DNA from: Zetaproteobacteria bacterium
GTDB lineage: Bacteria > Bdellovibrionota_B > Oligoflexia > Oligoflexales > Bog-1112
NCBI GenBank assembly: GCA_947445855.1
Contig: CANFEH010000005.1
Location: 1-39,402 of the forward strand
Direction: 5' to 3'
Length of the DNA: 39,402 nucleotides
Position numbers and translations under genes: made by a program. Each line of letters starts with the position of its first letter. Position 1 is the stretch's first letter. The notes below the pieces were generated by a model. It ran no database searches. It worked only from the letters and a program-made list of their open reading frames with translations, and was not told the DNA's origin. This document shows, in pieces, positions 9,488 to 18,962 of this stretch.

Positions 9488-10012
9488 ATGATTTTTGAAA
9501 GGAATAAGGTTCATATCGTTTCAACAGGTGGAACCATTGAAAAAATCTATGACGAGAGGAGCGGTTTTTTAGGCAACAGAGAGTCTGTTGTTGAGAAAAT
9601 TATAGCCTCCGAACTCAGGCTTCCCTTTCTAAAAATAAAGTATCACCAACTTATGGCTAAAGACTCTCTAGATATGACAGAGAGAGATCGAGAGATAATT
9701 CTAGATTTTGTGAAGATTATATCGGCGAAGGAAGAGCCTGTGATTGTGTTGCATGGTACTGATACTCTCCAACGCACAGTCAGTTTTTTTGAAGAAAGTG
9801 GAGGAGTTGCTAAGAAAGCCCCTATCCTTTTCACAGGAGCTATGAAACCGATTGGATTTTTACAATCAGATGCTCTTCAAAACATAACAGAAGCTCTTAC
9901 TTTAGCGAGAGTTCTTCCGCCTGGTTTATACGTCACTTTTCATAATCAAGTCTTAGAAGGTTCTCAATTTAAGAAGAATTACGAACTAGGAACTTTTGAA
10001 AAAATTTCCTAG
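9488..10012 (+). CDS. Short asparaginase N-terminal-domain protein
   Basis: HIVSTGGTIEKIYDERSG, VIVLHGTDTLQRTVSFF, APILFTGAMKP motifs; ORF is 182 aa from 9464, ATG at 9488 preferred; ends before the usual C-terminal asparaginase domain. Confidence 0.8.
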   Translation: MIFERNKVHIVSTGGTIEKIYDERSGFLGNRESVVEKIIASELRLPFLKIKYHQLMAKDSLDMTERDREIILDFVKIISAKEEPVIVLHGTDTLQRTVSFFEESGGVAKKAPILFTGAMKPIGFLQSDALQNITEALTLARVLPPGLYVTFHNQVLEGSQFKKNYELGTFEKIS

Positions 10013-10057
10013 AATGGCCCCCTAAATGAATCTAAAAAAACAAGGGGGATAGACGTT

Positions 10058-10840
10058 ATGAATCCTTTAGAAATAAGTAAAGGAGCTGTTGTTTTGGGAG
10101 TCGCTAATAGTCGTTCTTTAGCTTCGTTTGTAGCAGAGAAGCTTCACCTAGAAGGGACTCGATTAGCGATTAGTTATCTTGCTGATGAAAAAGGGCGATC
10201 AAGACGCCGTGTTGAGGAAGCTTGTGAGAAGTTTCCGCCTACCTTTTTAAGTCCTTGTAATTTAAACCGCGAAGAAGAAGTGAAAGCTTTTTTTAAAGAA
10301 GCTTTCGTTTCTCTTGGTTCTTTAGACTATCTTGTGCACGCTGTAGCCTTTGCCCCTCTAGAAGATATCCGTTGTGACACAATGCAGGTGAGTCGTGAAG
10401 GTTTTTTGCAAGCTATGGAATCTAGTGTTTATAGTTTGATAGCGAGTGTGAGGGAGGCTTCTTCTTATATGAAAGAGGGAGGTTCAATTGTTACTTTAAG
10501 CTACTTTGGGTCTGAGAAAGTTGTGCCTGGGTACAATCTCATGGGTGTTTGCAAAAGTGCTCTTGAAAGCGCGGTTCGTTATTTAGCAAGAGAGCTAGGA
10601 CCTCTTGGGATTAGGATTAACGCTGTGAGTGCAGGAGCATTGAAAACTCTAGCATCTTCTGCTATTCCTCACTTCAGTTCTATGTTAGAGGCACAAGAAA
10701 AAATATCTCCTCTTCGGACGAAGTTGCTCCCTGAAGATGTAGCAGAGAGTGTTCTGTATTTATTAAGTGACAGAGCTCGTGCTATTACAGGTGAAGTTCT
10801 TCACACTGATAATGGTTTTAATATTATGAGTGCCTCTTGA
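10058..10840 (+). CDS. fabI: Enoyl-[acyl-carrier-protein] reductase
   Basis: YNLMGVCKSALESAVRYLARELGPLGIRINAVSAGALKTLASSAI matches the FabI YX6K/SAG-(I/L)-xTLA region. Confidence 0.92.
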   Translation: MNPLEISKGAVVLGVANSRSLASFVAEKLHLEGTRLAISYLADEKGRSRRRVEEACEKFPPTFLSPCNLNREEEVKAFFKEAFVSLGSLDYLVHAVAFAPLEDIRCDTMQVSREGFLQAMESSVYSLIASVREASSYMKEGGSIVTLSYFGSEKVVPGYNLMGVCKSALESAVRYLARELGPLGIRINAVSAGALKTLASSAIPHFSSMLEAQEKISPLRTKLLPEDVAESVLYLLSDRARAITGEVLHTDNGFNIMSAS

Positions 10841-10881
10841 TTCAAGCTTAACTTTTAAGATTAGAAAAAGGGGGAGTGTCG

Positions 10882-11989
10882 ATGGATGTGTCATCACTCA
10901 GTTATGCCTACAAAGAAAAGAAAAAAAAGTTAGAACTTCTTTGGAGGTTACTTTGACCTCGAGAGTAAAAAAGTTCGTCTCTTAGAGTTAGAAGATGAAA
11001 TTTTAGGAAATCCTTCTTTCTGGGACGACACTGATCTTTCTACCAAAATTTTAAAAGAAAAAAAATCTTTGGAAGAGGCTCTTTTTCAGGGGAAAAGTAT
11101 TCGGGCTCTAGCTGAAGATATTGAAGCAGGGATAGAGCTTTCTGAAGAAGAAGAAGTTTTTGACGAAACTATTAAGCTTTTTCAAATTTTTTCTGACAAA
11201 GTAGAAGAGCTTGAAGTGGCAAGTCTTTTGAGTGACTCTAATGACAATAGTCATAGTCTCCTTACTATCAATGCAGGAGCAGGTGGCACTGAATCTTGTG
11301 ATTGGGCTTCTATGCTACTTCGTATGTATATTCGGTATGCAGAGTCGAAAGGGTGGGAAGTTACTTTTCACGATATGCAAGAGGGAGATGAAGCAGGCAT
11401 CAAGAGTGCCACAATAGAAATCTCAGGAGAAAAAGTTTACGGGCTACTAAAGGGAGAAAGTGGTGTTCATCGTCTTGTGCGTATTAGTCCTTTTGATTCT
11501 AATGCAAGAAGACACACAAGTTTTGCTTCCATTTATTTGTCTGCTGTAATTGATGATGCTATTGAAGTGTCTATCGATCCTTCGGATTTAAGAATTGATA
11601 CTTACAGGGCGAGTGGAGCAGGTGGTCAGCACGTTAACAGAACAGATAGTGCTGTGCGTATCACTCATAAAACAAGTGGTATTGTAGTGCAATGTCAAAG
11701 TCAAAGATCTCAGCATCAAAACAAAGATACAGCTATGAAAATGTTGAGAAGTAAGCTTTATGAAAAAGAACTTGAAAAAAGAAAACAAGAACAAAGTGAG
11801 TTAGAAGCTGGAAAGTCTGAAATTGGTTTTGGGAGTCAAATTCGTAGTTACGTTTTGCATCCTTATAAAATGGTGAAAGACCATAGAACAAGTCTTGAAA
11901 GTCATGCTCCCCAAAAAGTTCTTGATGGGGATATCACAGAGTTTATTACAGCTTATCTTGTTCACTCAAGAAGGAAGAACCATTCCTAG
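10882..11989 (+). CDS. prfB: Peptide chain release factor 2, expressed through programmed +1 frameshift at CTT TGA C (10951-10957)
   Basis: Zero frame MDVSSLSYAYKEKKKKLELLWRLL then TGA (10954-10956); +1 frame continues DLESKKVRLLELEDEILGNPSFWDD into the ORF-track protein 11069..11989, which contains the GGQHVN motif (ASGAGGQHVNRTDSAVRITH). SD-like GGAGG lies 3 nt before CTT TGA C. Confidence 0.95.
10943..10957 (+). promoter_or_regulatory. prfB: prfB +1 frameshift stimulator (GGAGG TTA CTT TGA C)
   Basis: Same architecture as the E. coli AGGGGG TAT CTT TGA C site. Confidence 0.92.
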
Positions 11990-12151
11990 TTTTTCTCTAT
12001 ATTTATTTATCTGATTGACAGAGCCATTAGAGTTCTCTTTAAAAGATATAACTTGTACCGGGAAGCTAGTTCAAATGGCTTACAAGTTTGTATCTATTGG
12101 GCCATAGTTAATTCTTAATAAGAGACATTTTTTAGCTTCAGGAGGTTTCTG

Positions 12152-13678
12152 TTGGACCTGTTTTCTTTAACTATCACTGTTTTAGCTCTTTTTTTCCTTG
12201 TGAGCTCATGTATTGAGGTTGGTAGTAATGATGCTACAAACTTGGTGAATGCTATTTATGGTGCTCGTGTTTTAGATCATAAGAAAGCGATTTTATTAGC
12301 TGGTGTGTTTGTTATTTTAGGAGCTTCTTTTTCAAGTCCTGTTATTGACACAGTGAGAAAAGAAATTTTTGATATCAAGCTTCTTGATTTAGATATGTCT
12401 TTATCTGTTTTTATCACATCTTATTTTGTTAGTGTTGTCCTTCTTTATATCTATTCTTTGTTTGGTCTGCCTGTGAGTACCACAGCAATTTTTGTGTTTT
12501 GCTTAGCAGGAGGAGCTTGTGGAGTACTTGGCAGCACAGAAGCTGTTAATTGGTCTAAGTTTTCTGAAATTGTAATGGCTATTATCATGTCTATCTTTGT
12601 GAGTGGTGTCTTTGCCTTTGTAGCCCAGAAGGTTTTTAGACGTTACATTGGTTATAACTTAGAAAAAAAAGAACTTATGGTTCGTCATGGTTCTTGGATT
12701 TCTGCTCTCATGCTCGTATTTTTGTTTTGGTTTATGCTTGTAGAAGGTATGAAAAATATAAATTTTGTGGAAACTTTTCACGAGAGTATGAGCCCATTTG
12801 GATTTTATTCTTTTCTTCTTTTTCTTTGGATTCTTTTTACTCTTGTAATTCGCTTCTTTTTAAAACGCTCTGACAAAAAAAATGTTGTTAATCTTTTTCG
12901 CTACATTGCTATTCTTGGAATGGTGAGTATGGCTTTTGCTTTTGGTCAAAATGATTTAGCCAACTGTGCTTCTCCTGGTGTGGCTATATATATGATGTGG
13001 AGCCAAGGGTTAGCGAGTAGTATGAGTTTGAGTGTACCCATTTGGGCTCTTTCTGTTTGTGGTTTTTTAATGTTTCTAGGCATGCTGACTAAGAGAGCTA
13101 AAAATGTCACTATGGCAGAAATAAAAACAGGTTCACAAAAAGAGAATGTAGTTATCTACTCTCCTCGTTGGTGTCAAAGCCTTGGAAAAATGCTTATTTT
13201 AAGAAAAAAAAGAAGTGCAAAGACACTGAATAAGATTCATCACCATTCTCTCGACAGTCACTCTGATTATGATGCTCTCAGAGCCTCTGTGATTCTTTCT
13301 GTGAGTGCTTGTGTGATTGCTTTTGCTTCTGGTCAAGGGCTTCCTATTTCGACTACTTATGTGGCTTTTGCTTCTGTTGTTGCTACTGGTTGGGGAGATG
13401 GTGTGTACATAGATGGAAATTCTGAAGTAAAAGTTGGGCGTATTGTTTGGGTTGTGTCTGGATGGTTTATGAGTGCCTTTCTTGCTTTTGTTATAAGCTT
13501 TATTGTGGCTTTGGTTATCTACCACGGTCGTTTAGTAGGATTATCTCTTTGTTTGATTGTGTTTTTTCTAACACGCGTCATGAGTCAAAGAATGGAAAAA
13601 AAACATACGAAGAAATACAATAAAACTGTCAAAAAAGAGCAAATTGAAGTCAAAAAGTTACAACATCAGGAAGCTTAA
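12152..13678 (+). CDS. pit: PiT-family inorganic phosphate transporter (TTG start)
   Basis: Duplicated signature: SNDATNLVNAIYGARVL and FGQNDLANCASPG; GLPVSTTAI / GLPISTTYVAFASVVATGWG. Confidence 0.88.
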   Translation: MDLFSLTITVLALFFLVSSCIEVGSNDATNLVNAIYGARVLDHKKAILLAGVFVILGASFSSPVIDTVRKEIFDIKLLDLDMSLSVFITSYFVSVVLLYIYSLFGLPVSTTAIFVFCLAGGACGVLGSTEAVNWSKFSEIVMAIIMSIFVSGVFAFVAQKVFRRYIGYNLEKKELMVRHGSWISALMLVFLFWFMLVEGMKNINFVETFHESMSPFGFYSFLLFLWILFTLVIRFFLKRSDKKNVVNLFRYIAILGMVSMAFAFGQNDLANCASPGVAIYMMWSQGLASSMSLSVPIWALSVCGFLMFLGMLTKRAKNVTMAEIKTGSQKENVVIYSPRWCQSLGKMLILRKKRSAKTLNKIHHHSLDSHSDYDALRASVILSVSACVIAFASGQGLPISTTYVAFASVVATGWGDGVYIDGNSEVKVGRIVWVVSGWFMSAFLAFVISFIVALVIYHGRLVGLSLCLIVFFLTRVMSQRMEKKHTKKYNKTVKKEQIEVKKLQHQEA

Positions 13679-13681
13679 ACT

Positions 13682-14716
13682 ATGAGACGAGTTCTTGTTT
13701 TTTGTGCAAATTTATTTTTGTTTTCATCCTTTCTATTTGGGTTAGAGCCGCTAGGGTATGAAAGACCTTATAGTGAATTGGCTCGGGAATTTAGTTACCC
13801 TACGTATCAGCAACTTGAAAAAAAAGTTATGGATTTACCTCCTTCTGTTTTGCCACATGAAGTCAAGCTTCTTAGGATTGAAGTAGGTAAAACTCGTTTT
13901 TTATTAGATTTCTTTATTTTTGCTTACCCTCAGTATGATAAGGGAGATCTTGCTGTTAGTTTTAGACGAAATTTAGATGAAGGTTATGCTGTCTTAGGAG
14001 TTTTTAAAGATCTTTTTGATTTCCTTCGTATTCCTAAAGATAAAATCAAAGAAGAAGACTACAAGCCTCTTCTTCATAAAGTGGAAGAAAGAAGAAAAGC
14101 TGTTTTTAAATGGCAAGAAGACTTAGTTAGGTTTTCTAGTAGAAATTTTCTGCAGAATTATTTTGAAAATCCTTTGAAAGAAAAGATACAAAATCGAGAT
14201 GAAAAAGATTTGTCTTCTTTTGTTTGGAAGTCTCTAAATCCTCCTCGTGTGTTAGAAGAAAATTTTCAGGAAATTTTAACAAGATTTCTTATTTCTTCTT
14301 TAGAAAGAGCAGAAAATCTCTATAAAAAAGTTTTGAAGATAGAAAATATTTTTGATCACTATGAGCAAGAAGTTTTTTTTCATGGATTTCGTAAGACTAT
14401 TCGTTATGTGGTAAAAATAGATCAGTATTTTAAAGGTTTTTTACCAAAAGCTTTGGTTGAAGGAGAGAGTTTTAAAGTTCTTTCTGAGAGTGTGGACCGT
14501 TATGGTAGTTTGAATGATCTTTTCATGATAGAGCAAACTCTTCTTCATGAATTAGAAGGAGCTTCTCTTGAGGAGGCTAAAGCTTTGATGGAAAAACTAG
14601 AAGAAGTGAAAAAAGAGGCCCATGCTGCTTGGCTCGCCTTGAACATTTGGCAAGAAAATTCTAAGGTTTTTTGTCATATAGAGAAGTTTAAAAAAGAAAT
14701 TTTGGGAACTTTCTAA
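13682..14716 (+). CDS. Hypothetical exported, helix-rich protein downstream of PiT transporter
   Basis: Signal-peptide-like MRRVLVFCANLFLFSSFLFG; starts 3 nt after the PiT gene; no family recognised. Confidence 0.7.
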   Translation: MRRVLVFCANLFLFSSFLFGLEPLGYERPYSELAREFSYPTYQQLEKKVMDLPPSVLPHEVKLLRIEVGKTRFLLDFFIFAYPQYDKGDLAVSFRRNLDEGYAVLGVFKDLFDFLRIPKDKIKEEDYKPLLHKVEERRKAVFKWQEDLVRFSSRNFLQNYFENPLKEKIQNRDEKDLSSFVWKSLNPPRVLEENFQEILTRFLISSLERAENLYKKVLKIENIFDHYEQEVFFHGFRKTIRYVVKIDQYFKGFLPKALVEGESFKVLSESVDRYGSLNDLFMIEQTLLHELEGASLEEAKALMEKLEEVKKEAHAAWLALNIWQENSKVFCHIEKFKKEILGTF

Positions 14717-14970
14717 AAATGAGAAATCATTTTGCTTGGGTCTTGAGAAGAGATAAAACATTCCTCTGATTTAAAATCATAGACAATCCAAGCTTTTTTC
14801 TCACGAATTTGTTTAAGCACAAGGGAGACTTTTTCTTCTAAAGAGTATTCTTCAGGGCCATAATCAGTTCCTTCTTGCAGCACATAGCTTTCAATAAGAG
14901 ACTCTAGGGTTTCTTTCTTCAAGTCTTTTTCTTCAACGGTCAAAAATGTATTTTCGCTGTTATTTGTCAT
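14713..14970 (-). CDS. yheU: YheU/UPF0270-family small protein
   Basis: ETLESLIESYVLQEGTDYGPEEYSLEEKVSLVLKQIREKKAWIVYD closely follows the YheU pattern (ETLxxLIExFVLREGTDYGxxExxLxxKVxxVxxQ). Confidence 0.8.
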   Translation of the reverse strand: MTNNSENTFLTVEEKDLKKETLESLIESYVLQEGTDYGPEEYSLEEKVSLVLKQIREKKAWIVYDFKSEECFISSQDPSKMISHF

Positions 14971-15022
14971 GCTAATCCTCTATAATGGTTTTATCAGTTT
15001 TCTCTAAAAAGGTTTATACAAG

Positions 15023-15814
15023 ATGATTCATTCTTTCTTGAAGCCTCTTCATCAGCTTGGGACTTTTGTTCTTCAGTTGGGACACGGTCTAGGTGGCTAT
15101 CTGATATTTACTTATAATGCTACAGTTCAAATTTTTTATCCTCGTTTTAGAGGAAAGCTTGTAGTGCAGCAAATGGAATTTATTGGCGCGAAAAGCTTTA
15201 TGATTGTCACTTTAGCAAGCTTCATTGTTGGTGCTGTTTTTGGGATCCAGTTTGGTGATGTTTTTAGTTTGTTTGGAGCAGAGTCTTTGATTGGTGCTGC
15301 TGCTTCCTACACTTTGTCAAAAGAACTTGGCCCTGTGCTCACTTCTTTTCTTGTGGCTGGACGAGCTGGATCTGCTATGACAGCTGAGATTGCTACAATG
15401 AAAGTGAATGACCAGATTGATGCTCTTCGGGTATCAGCTGTAGATCCGATTGGCTATCTTGCTAGTCCAAGGCTTATAGCCTCCTGTCTTGTTATGCCTA
15501 TTCTTGTTGGTTATTTTGTTTTTTTTGGAGTTTTATCGTCTTATTTGGTAAGTACTGCTCTCTTTGATATTGATCCAGGTGTGTTCTTCGAAAAAATCAG
15601 ATGGTCCAATAAGTCTAAAAATATTATCGAAGGGTTGCAGAAAGCAGTCTTATTTGGGTTTCTTTTTTCTTCAGTGAGCTGCTACTTAGGATTTAGCACA
15701 GAAGGTGGAGCTAAAGGTGTGGGAAGGTCTACGACGACAGCTGTTGTGATTTCTCTTATTTTCACTCTTCTTCTAGATTTTTTTGTAAGCTATATTCAGG
15801 TGACTTACCTTTAA
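15023..15814 (+). CDS. mlaE: MlaE/YrbE-family ABC transporter permease
   Basis: FIGAKSFMIVTLASFIVGAVFGIQFG; LSKELGPVLTSFLVAGRAGSAMTAEIATMKVNDQIDALRVSAVDPIGYLASPRLIA. Confidence 0.9.
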   Translation: MIHSFLKPLHQLGTFVLQLGHGLGGYLIFTYNATVQIFYPRFRGKLVVQQMEFIGAKSFMIVTLASFIVGAVFGIQFGDVFSLFGAESLIGAAASYTLSKELGPVLTSFLVAGRAGSAMTAEIATMKVNDQIDALRVSAVDPIGYLASPRLIASCLVMPILVGYFVFFGVLSSYLVSTALFDIDPGVFFEKIRWSNKSKNIIEGLQKAVLFGFLFSSVSCYLGFSTEGGAKGVGRSTTTAVVISLIFTLLLDFFVSYIQVTYL

Positions 15815-15954
15815 AAGAGCGGCTATTTTTTCCTCAATAAATTTTCTCAATAATTTCAGGCGGCAAAGAAGACTGGATGTTTTTCTGCTGTCTTTTCTGA
15901 CACTTATGCTAGAGTCCCTCACTTCTATAAAAAATGTTAGCAGTCAGAGGGGTT

Positions 15955-18399
15955 ATGGAACACAAAGGGAATTATAATTTCACAGATATCGAGGCAAAGT
16001 GGCAAACCTACTGGGCAGAACACAATACATTTGAAACAAAAGATGAAGGTTCAGGAAAACCTAAGTACTACATTCTTGATATGTTCCCTTACCCATCAGG
16101 AAACGGTCTGCATGTAGGGCATGTAGAAGGTTATACAGCTACAGATGTGATGGCACGTTACAAGCGTATGTGTGGTTTCAATGTTCTTCACCCTATGGGG
16201 TGGGATGCTTTTGGACTCCCAGCAGAACAGTATGCTATTAAAACAGGACAGCACCCTGAACTGACAACGGAGCAGAATATAGCAACGTTTAAAGAACAGC
16301 TTCAAAAGATTGGCTACTCGAGTGATTGGTCAAAAGAAATTAGTACAACAGATCCCGACTACTATAAATGGACCCAGTGGATTTTTCTTCAGATTTACAA
16401 AAAAGGATTAGCTTACGAGTCTTTTGCACCTGTGAACTGGTGTCCAGAGCTTGGTACTGTGCTTGCTAATGAAGAAGTCATAGATGGTCGTTCTGAGGTG
16501 GGTGGTTTTCCTGTTGAGAAAAAACCTTTGCGTCAGTGGGTGCTTAAAATCACAGAGTATGCTGATCGTCTGCTTGATGATCTCGAACTTTTAGATTGGC
16601 CAGAGTCCACAAAAGAAATGCAACGCAACTGGATCGGTAGAAGCACAGGAGCTGAGATTACTTTTAAAGTGGATGGTACAGACCACACATTTGATGTTTT
16701 TTCTACACGGGCTGATACTTTGTTTGGGGCTACTTTTTGTGTGTTAGCTCCTGAACATCCTCTTGTGTCAGAAATTGTGACCTTAGATGAAAAAGATCGT
16801 GTTGAAGACTACTGTGAAGCAGCAAAAGATAAGTCTGAGGTCACAAGAACAGATGTAAAACGGGAGAAAACAGGAGTTGCTACAGGAGCTTTTGCAATCA
16901 ACCCAGTGAACGGTGAGAGACTTCCTATTTTTGTAGCAGACTATGTTCTTATGGGTTATGGCTCAGGAGCTATTATGGCTGTTCCTGGTCATGATGAAAG
17001 AGATCACATTTTTGCTAAAAAATACAATTTGCCTATTAAACGTGTACTTTCTCCAAAATCTTCTCACGAGTCTCTTATTTCAATTGAAGAAGAAGCTTTT
17101 CTTGGAGAGGGAATTCTTGTTCACTCTGATTTTCTTAATGGACTTGAAAAAGCAGAAGCTCTTGCAAGGATGCATCATGAAATAGAAAAAAGAGGTTTTG
17201 GTAAGAGAAAAGTGAATTACCGGTTAAGAGACTGGATTTTTTCAAGACAACGCTACTGGGGAGAGCCGTTTCCTCTTGCTCATGATAAAGATGGGAAGGT
17301 TCATCTCGTAGATGAAAAAGATCTTCCTGTGACTCTTCCTGAAATGAGTGATTTTAAACCGTCTAAAACAGGTGAGCCTCCCCTTTCAAAAGCAAAAGAG
17401 TGGTGTGAGGTCATCCTAAATGGGGTTCAGTGCCAAAGAGAAAGCAATATTATGCCTCAGTGGGCTGGCTCTTGTTGGTATTACTTACGCTATATTGATT
17501 CTCAAAATAGCAAAGAAGCATGGGGAAAAGAAAAAGAACGCTACTGGCTTCCTGTTGATCTTTATGTGGGAGGAGTGGAGCACGCTAACCTTCATCTTCT
17601 CTACGCTCGTTTTTGGCATAAAATTCTCTATGATTTAGGACTTGTTTCTACAAAAGAGCCCTTCAAAAAACTCATTCACCCAGGGATGATCTTAGGGCCG
17701 AATGGAGAAAAAATGTCAAAAAGTAGAGGTAACGTGATCAATCCAAATGATGTGATCAGAGAGTGGGGAGCAGATAGTCTTCGTCTTTTTGAAATGTTTC
17801 TTGGGCCTATTGATCAACCTAAAGCTTGGCAGACTCAAGGAATTTCTGGGACTCATCGTTTCTTAAAAAGAGTGTGGCGTCTTCTTGTTGAAGAAGATGG
17901 AACTCTTTCTTCTAAGATTTCACATAAAGAAGAGGATCTTGAAACAAAAAAATTGCTTCATAAAACCATCAAAAAAGTGACAGAAGACACAGAAAATTTT
18001 TCTTTTAACACTGCAATTGCAGCTATGATGGAGCTTCTTAATTTTTGTTACAAGAAAGAGAGCCTTTCTTTTACGACAGCAAAAAGCTTTGTTCTTTTAT
18101 TAGCACCTTATGCTCCTCACATAGCTGAAGAACTTTGGTTAAAGCTTGGCAATAAAAAATCCGTATCTGATGTTTCTTGGCCTTCTTATGAAGAAGGGCT
18201 TATAAAAGAAAAGACAGTAAAGCTTGCTGTTATGTTTTCAGGAAAAGCACGAGGTACAGTAGATGCGTCAGTAGAAGCTTCTCAAGAAGAAGTGATTTCT
18301 CTTGTTTCTTTTGATGAGAAACTAAGTAAATATCTTGAAGGTGAAAAACCTAAAAAAATTATTTACGTTCCTGGGAAAGTTATTAATTTTGTGATTTAG
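15955..18399 (+). CDS. leuS: Leucyl-tRNA synthetase
   Basis: YILDMFPYPSGNGLHVGHVEGYTATD (HIGH-type) and GEKMSKSRGNV (KMSKS). ATG at 15955 with GAGGGG SD preferred over the ORF-track ATG at 15934. Confidence 0.97.
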   Translation: MEHKGNYNFTDIEAKWQTYWAEHNTFETKDEGSGKPKYYILDMFPYPSGNGLHVGHVEGYTATDVMARYKRMCGFNVLHPMGWDAFGLPAEQYAIKTGQHPELTTEQNIATFKEQLQKIGYSSDWSKEISTTDPDYYKWTQWIFLQIYKKGLAYESFAPVNWCPELGTVLANEEVIDGRSEVGGFPVEKKPLRQWVLKITEYADRLLDDLELLDWPESTKEMQRNWIGRSTGAEITFKVDGTDHTFDVFSTRADTLFGATFCVLAPEHPLVSEIVTLDEKDRVEDYCEAAKDKSEVTRTDVKREKTGVATGAFAINPVNGERLPIFVADYVLMGYGSGAIMAVPGHDERDHIFAKKYNLPIKRVLSPKSSHESLISIEEEAFLGEGILVHSDFLNGLEKAEALARMHHEIEKRGFGKRKVNYRLRDWIFSRQRYWGEPFPLAHDKDGKVHLVDEKDLPVTLPEMSDFKPSKTGEPPLSKAKEWCEVILNGVQCQRESNIMPQWAGSCWYYLRYIDSQNSKEAWGKEKERYWLPVDLYVGGVEHANLHLLYARFWHKILYDLGLVSTKEPFKKLIHPGMILGPNGEKMSKSRGNVINPNDVIREWGADSLRLFEMFLGPIDQPKAWQTQGISGTHRFLKRVWRLLVEEDGTLSSKISHKEEDLETKKLLHKTIKKVTEDTENFSFNTAIAAMMELLNFCYKKESLSFTTAKSFVLLLAPYAPHIAEELWLKLGNKKSVSDVSWPSYEEGLIKEKTVKLAVMFSGKARGTVDASVEASQEEVISLVSFDEKLSKYLEGEKPKKIIYVPGKVINFVI

Positions 18400-18430
18400 T
18401 TCCTTTTGACTTATATGGAGTTGCAAGAAA

Positions 18431-18862
18431 ATGTATTTGTATCTGAAAAGTTTTCATGTGGTAGCTGTTATTTCTTGGATGGCAGGACTTCTCTATCTTT
18501 TTCGTTTGTTTGTTTATCATGCACAGTATGGACAAACTAGTCGTGATAAAGCTGAGCTTTTAGAGCTTATGGAAGCGAAGCTTTATAAAATTATCACAAT
18601 ACCTGCTATGCTATTTTCTTGGGCTCTTGGTTTGAGTTTGATTCACTTCAACACGACTGTGTTTTCTCAAGGTTGGTTTCACACAAAACTTTTTGCTTTG
18701 ATTCTTCTGACTGGAGTTACTCACTATGGTGGAGCTTTGATCAAAAAATTTAAGAAAGATATTTCCTTAGCTCCTAGTCATAAAACTCTTCGTATGATTA
18801 ATGAGATCCCAACAGTTTTGATGATCATTATTGTGATCATGGTGATTGTTCGACCTTTTTGA
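18431..18862 (+). CDS. hemJ: HemJ-type protoporphyrinogen oxidase (UPF0093)
   Basis: MYLYLKSFHVVAVISWMAGLLYLFRLFVYHA...LLTGVTHYGGALIKKF...RMINEIPTVLMIIIVIMVIVRPF. Confidence 0.9.
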   Translation: MYLYLKSFHVVAVISWMAGLLYLFRLFVYHAQYGQTSRDKAELLELMEAKLYKIITIPAMLFSWALGLSLIHFNTTVFSQGWFHTKLFALILLTGVTHYGGALIKKFKKDISLAPSHKTLRMINEIPTVLMIIIVIMVIVRPF

Positions 18863-18867
18863 TATTT

Positions 18868-18900
18868 AAGGGGTCAACCCCTTGTAGTTCTAGATTTTTT
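18868..18900 (+). terminator. Candidate intrinsic terminator: AAGGGG-TCAA-CCCCTT hairpin, then a T-run about 10 nt downstream
   Basis: Direct reading just after the hemJ stop; T6 at 18895-18900 is more distal than ideal. Confidence 0.45.
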
Positions 18901-18962
18901 CATTATTTTCTTTTAATACTGAGTTCTTTCAGAGTATAATCCTCAAATTATATATGAATCAT

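Noticed and set aside
12040-12090. tRNA-like T-loop string AGTTCAAATGG near the PiT leader
   Set aside because: Flanking 5-nt stems do not pair in tRNA register, and no cloverleaf or acceptor stem could be built.
13199-13525. 108-aa antisense ORF inside the PiT gene
   Set aside because: Low-complexity Ser/Asn/His composition typical of a reverse-frame artefact over a well-supported CDS.
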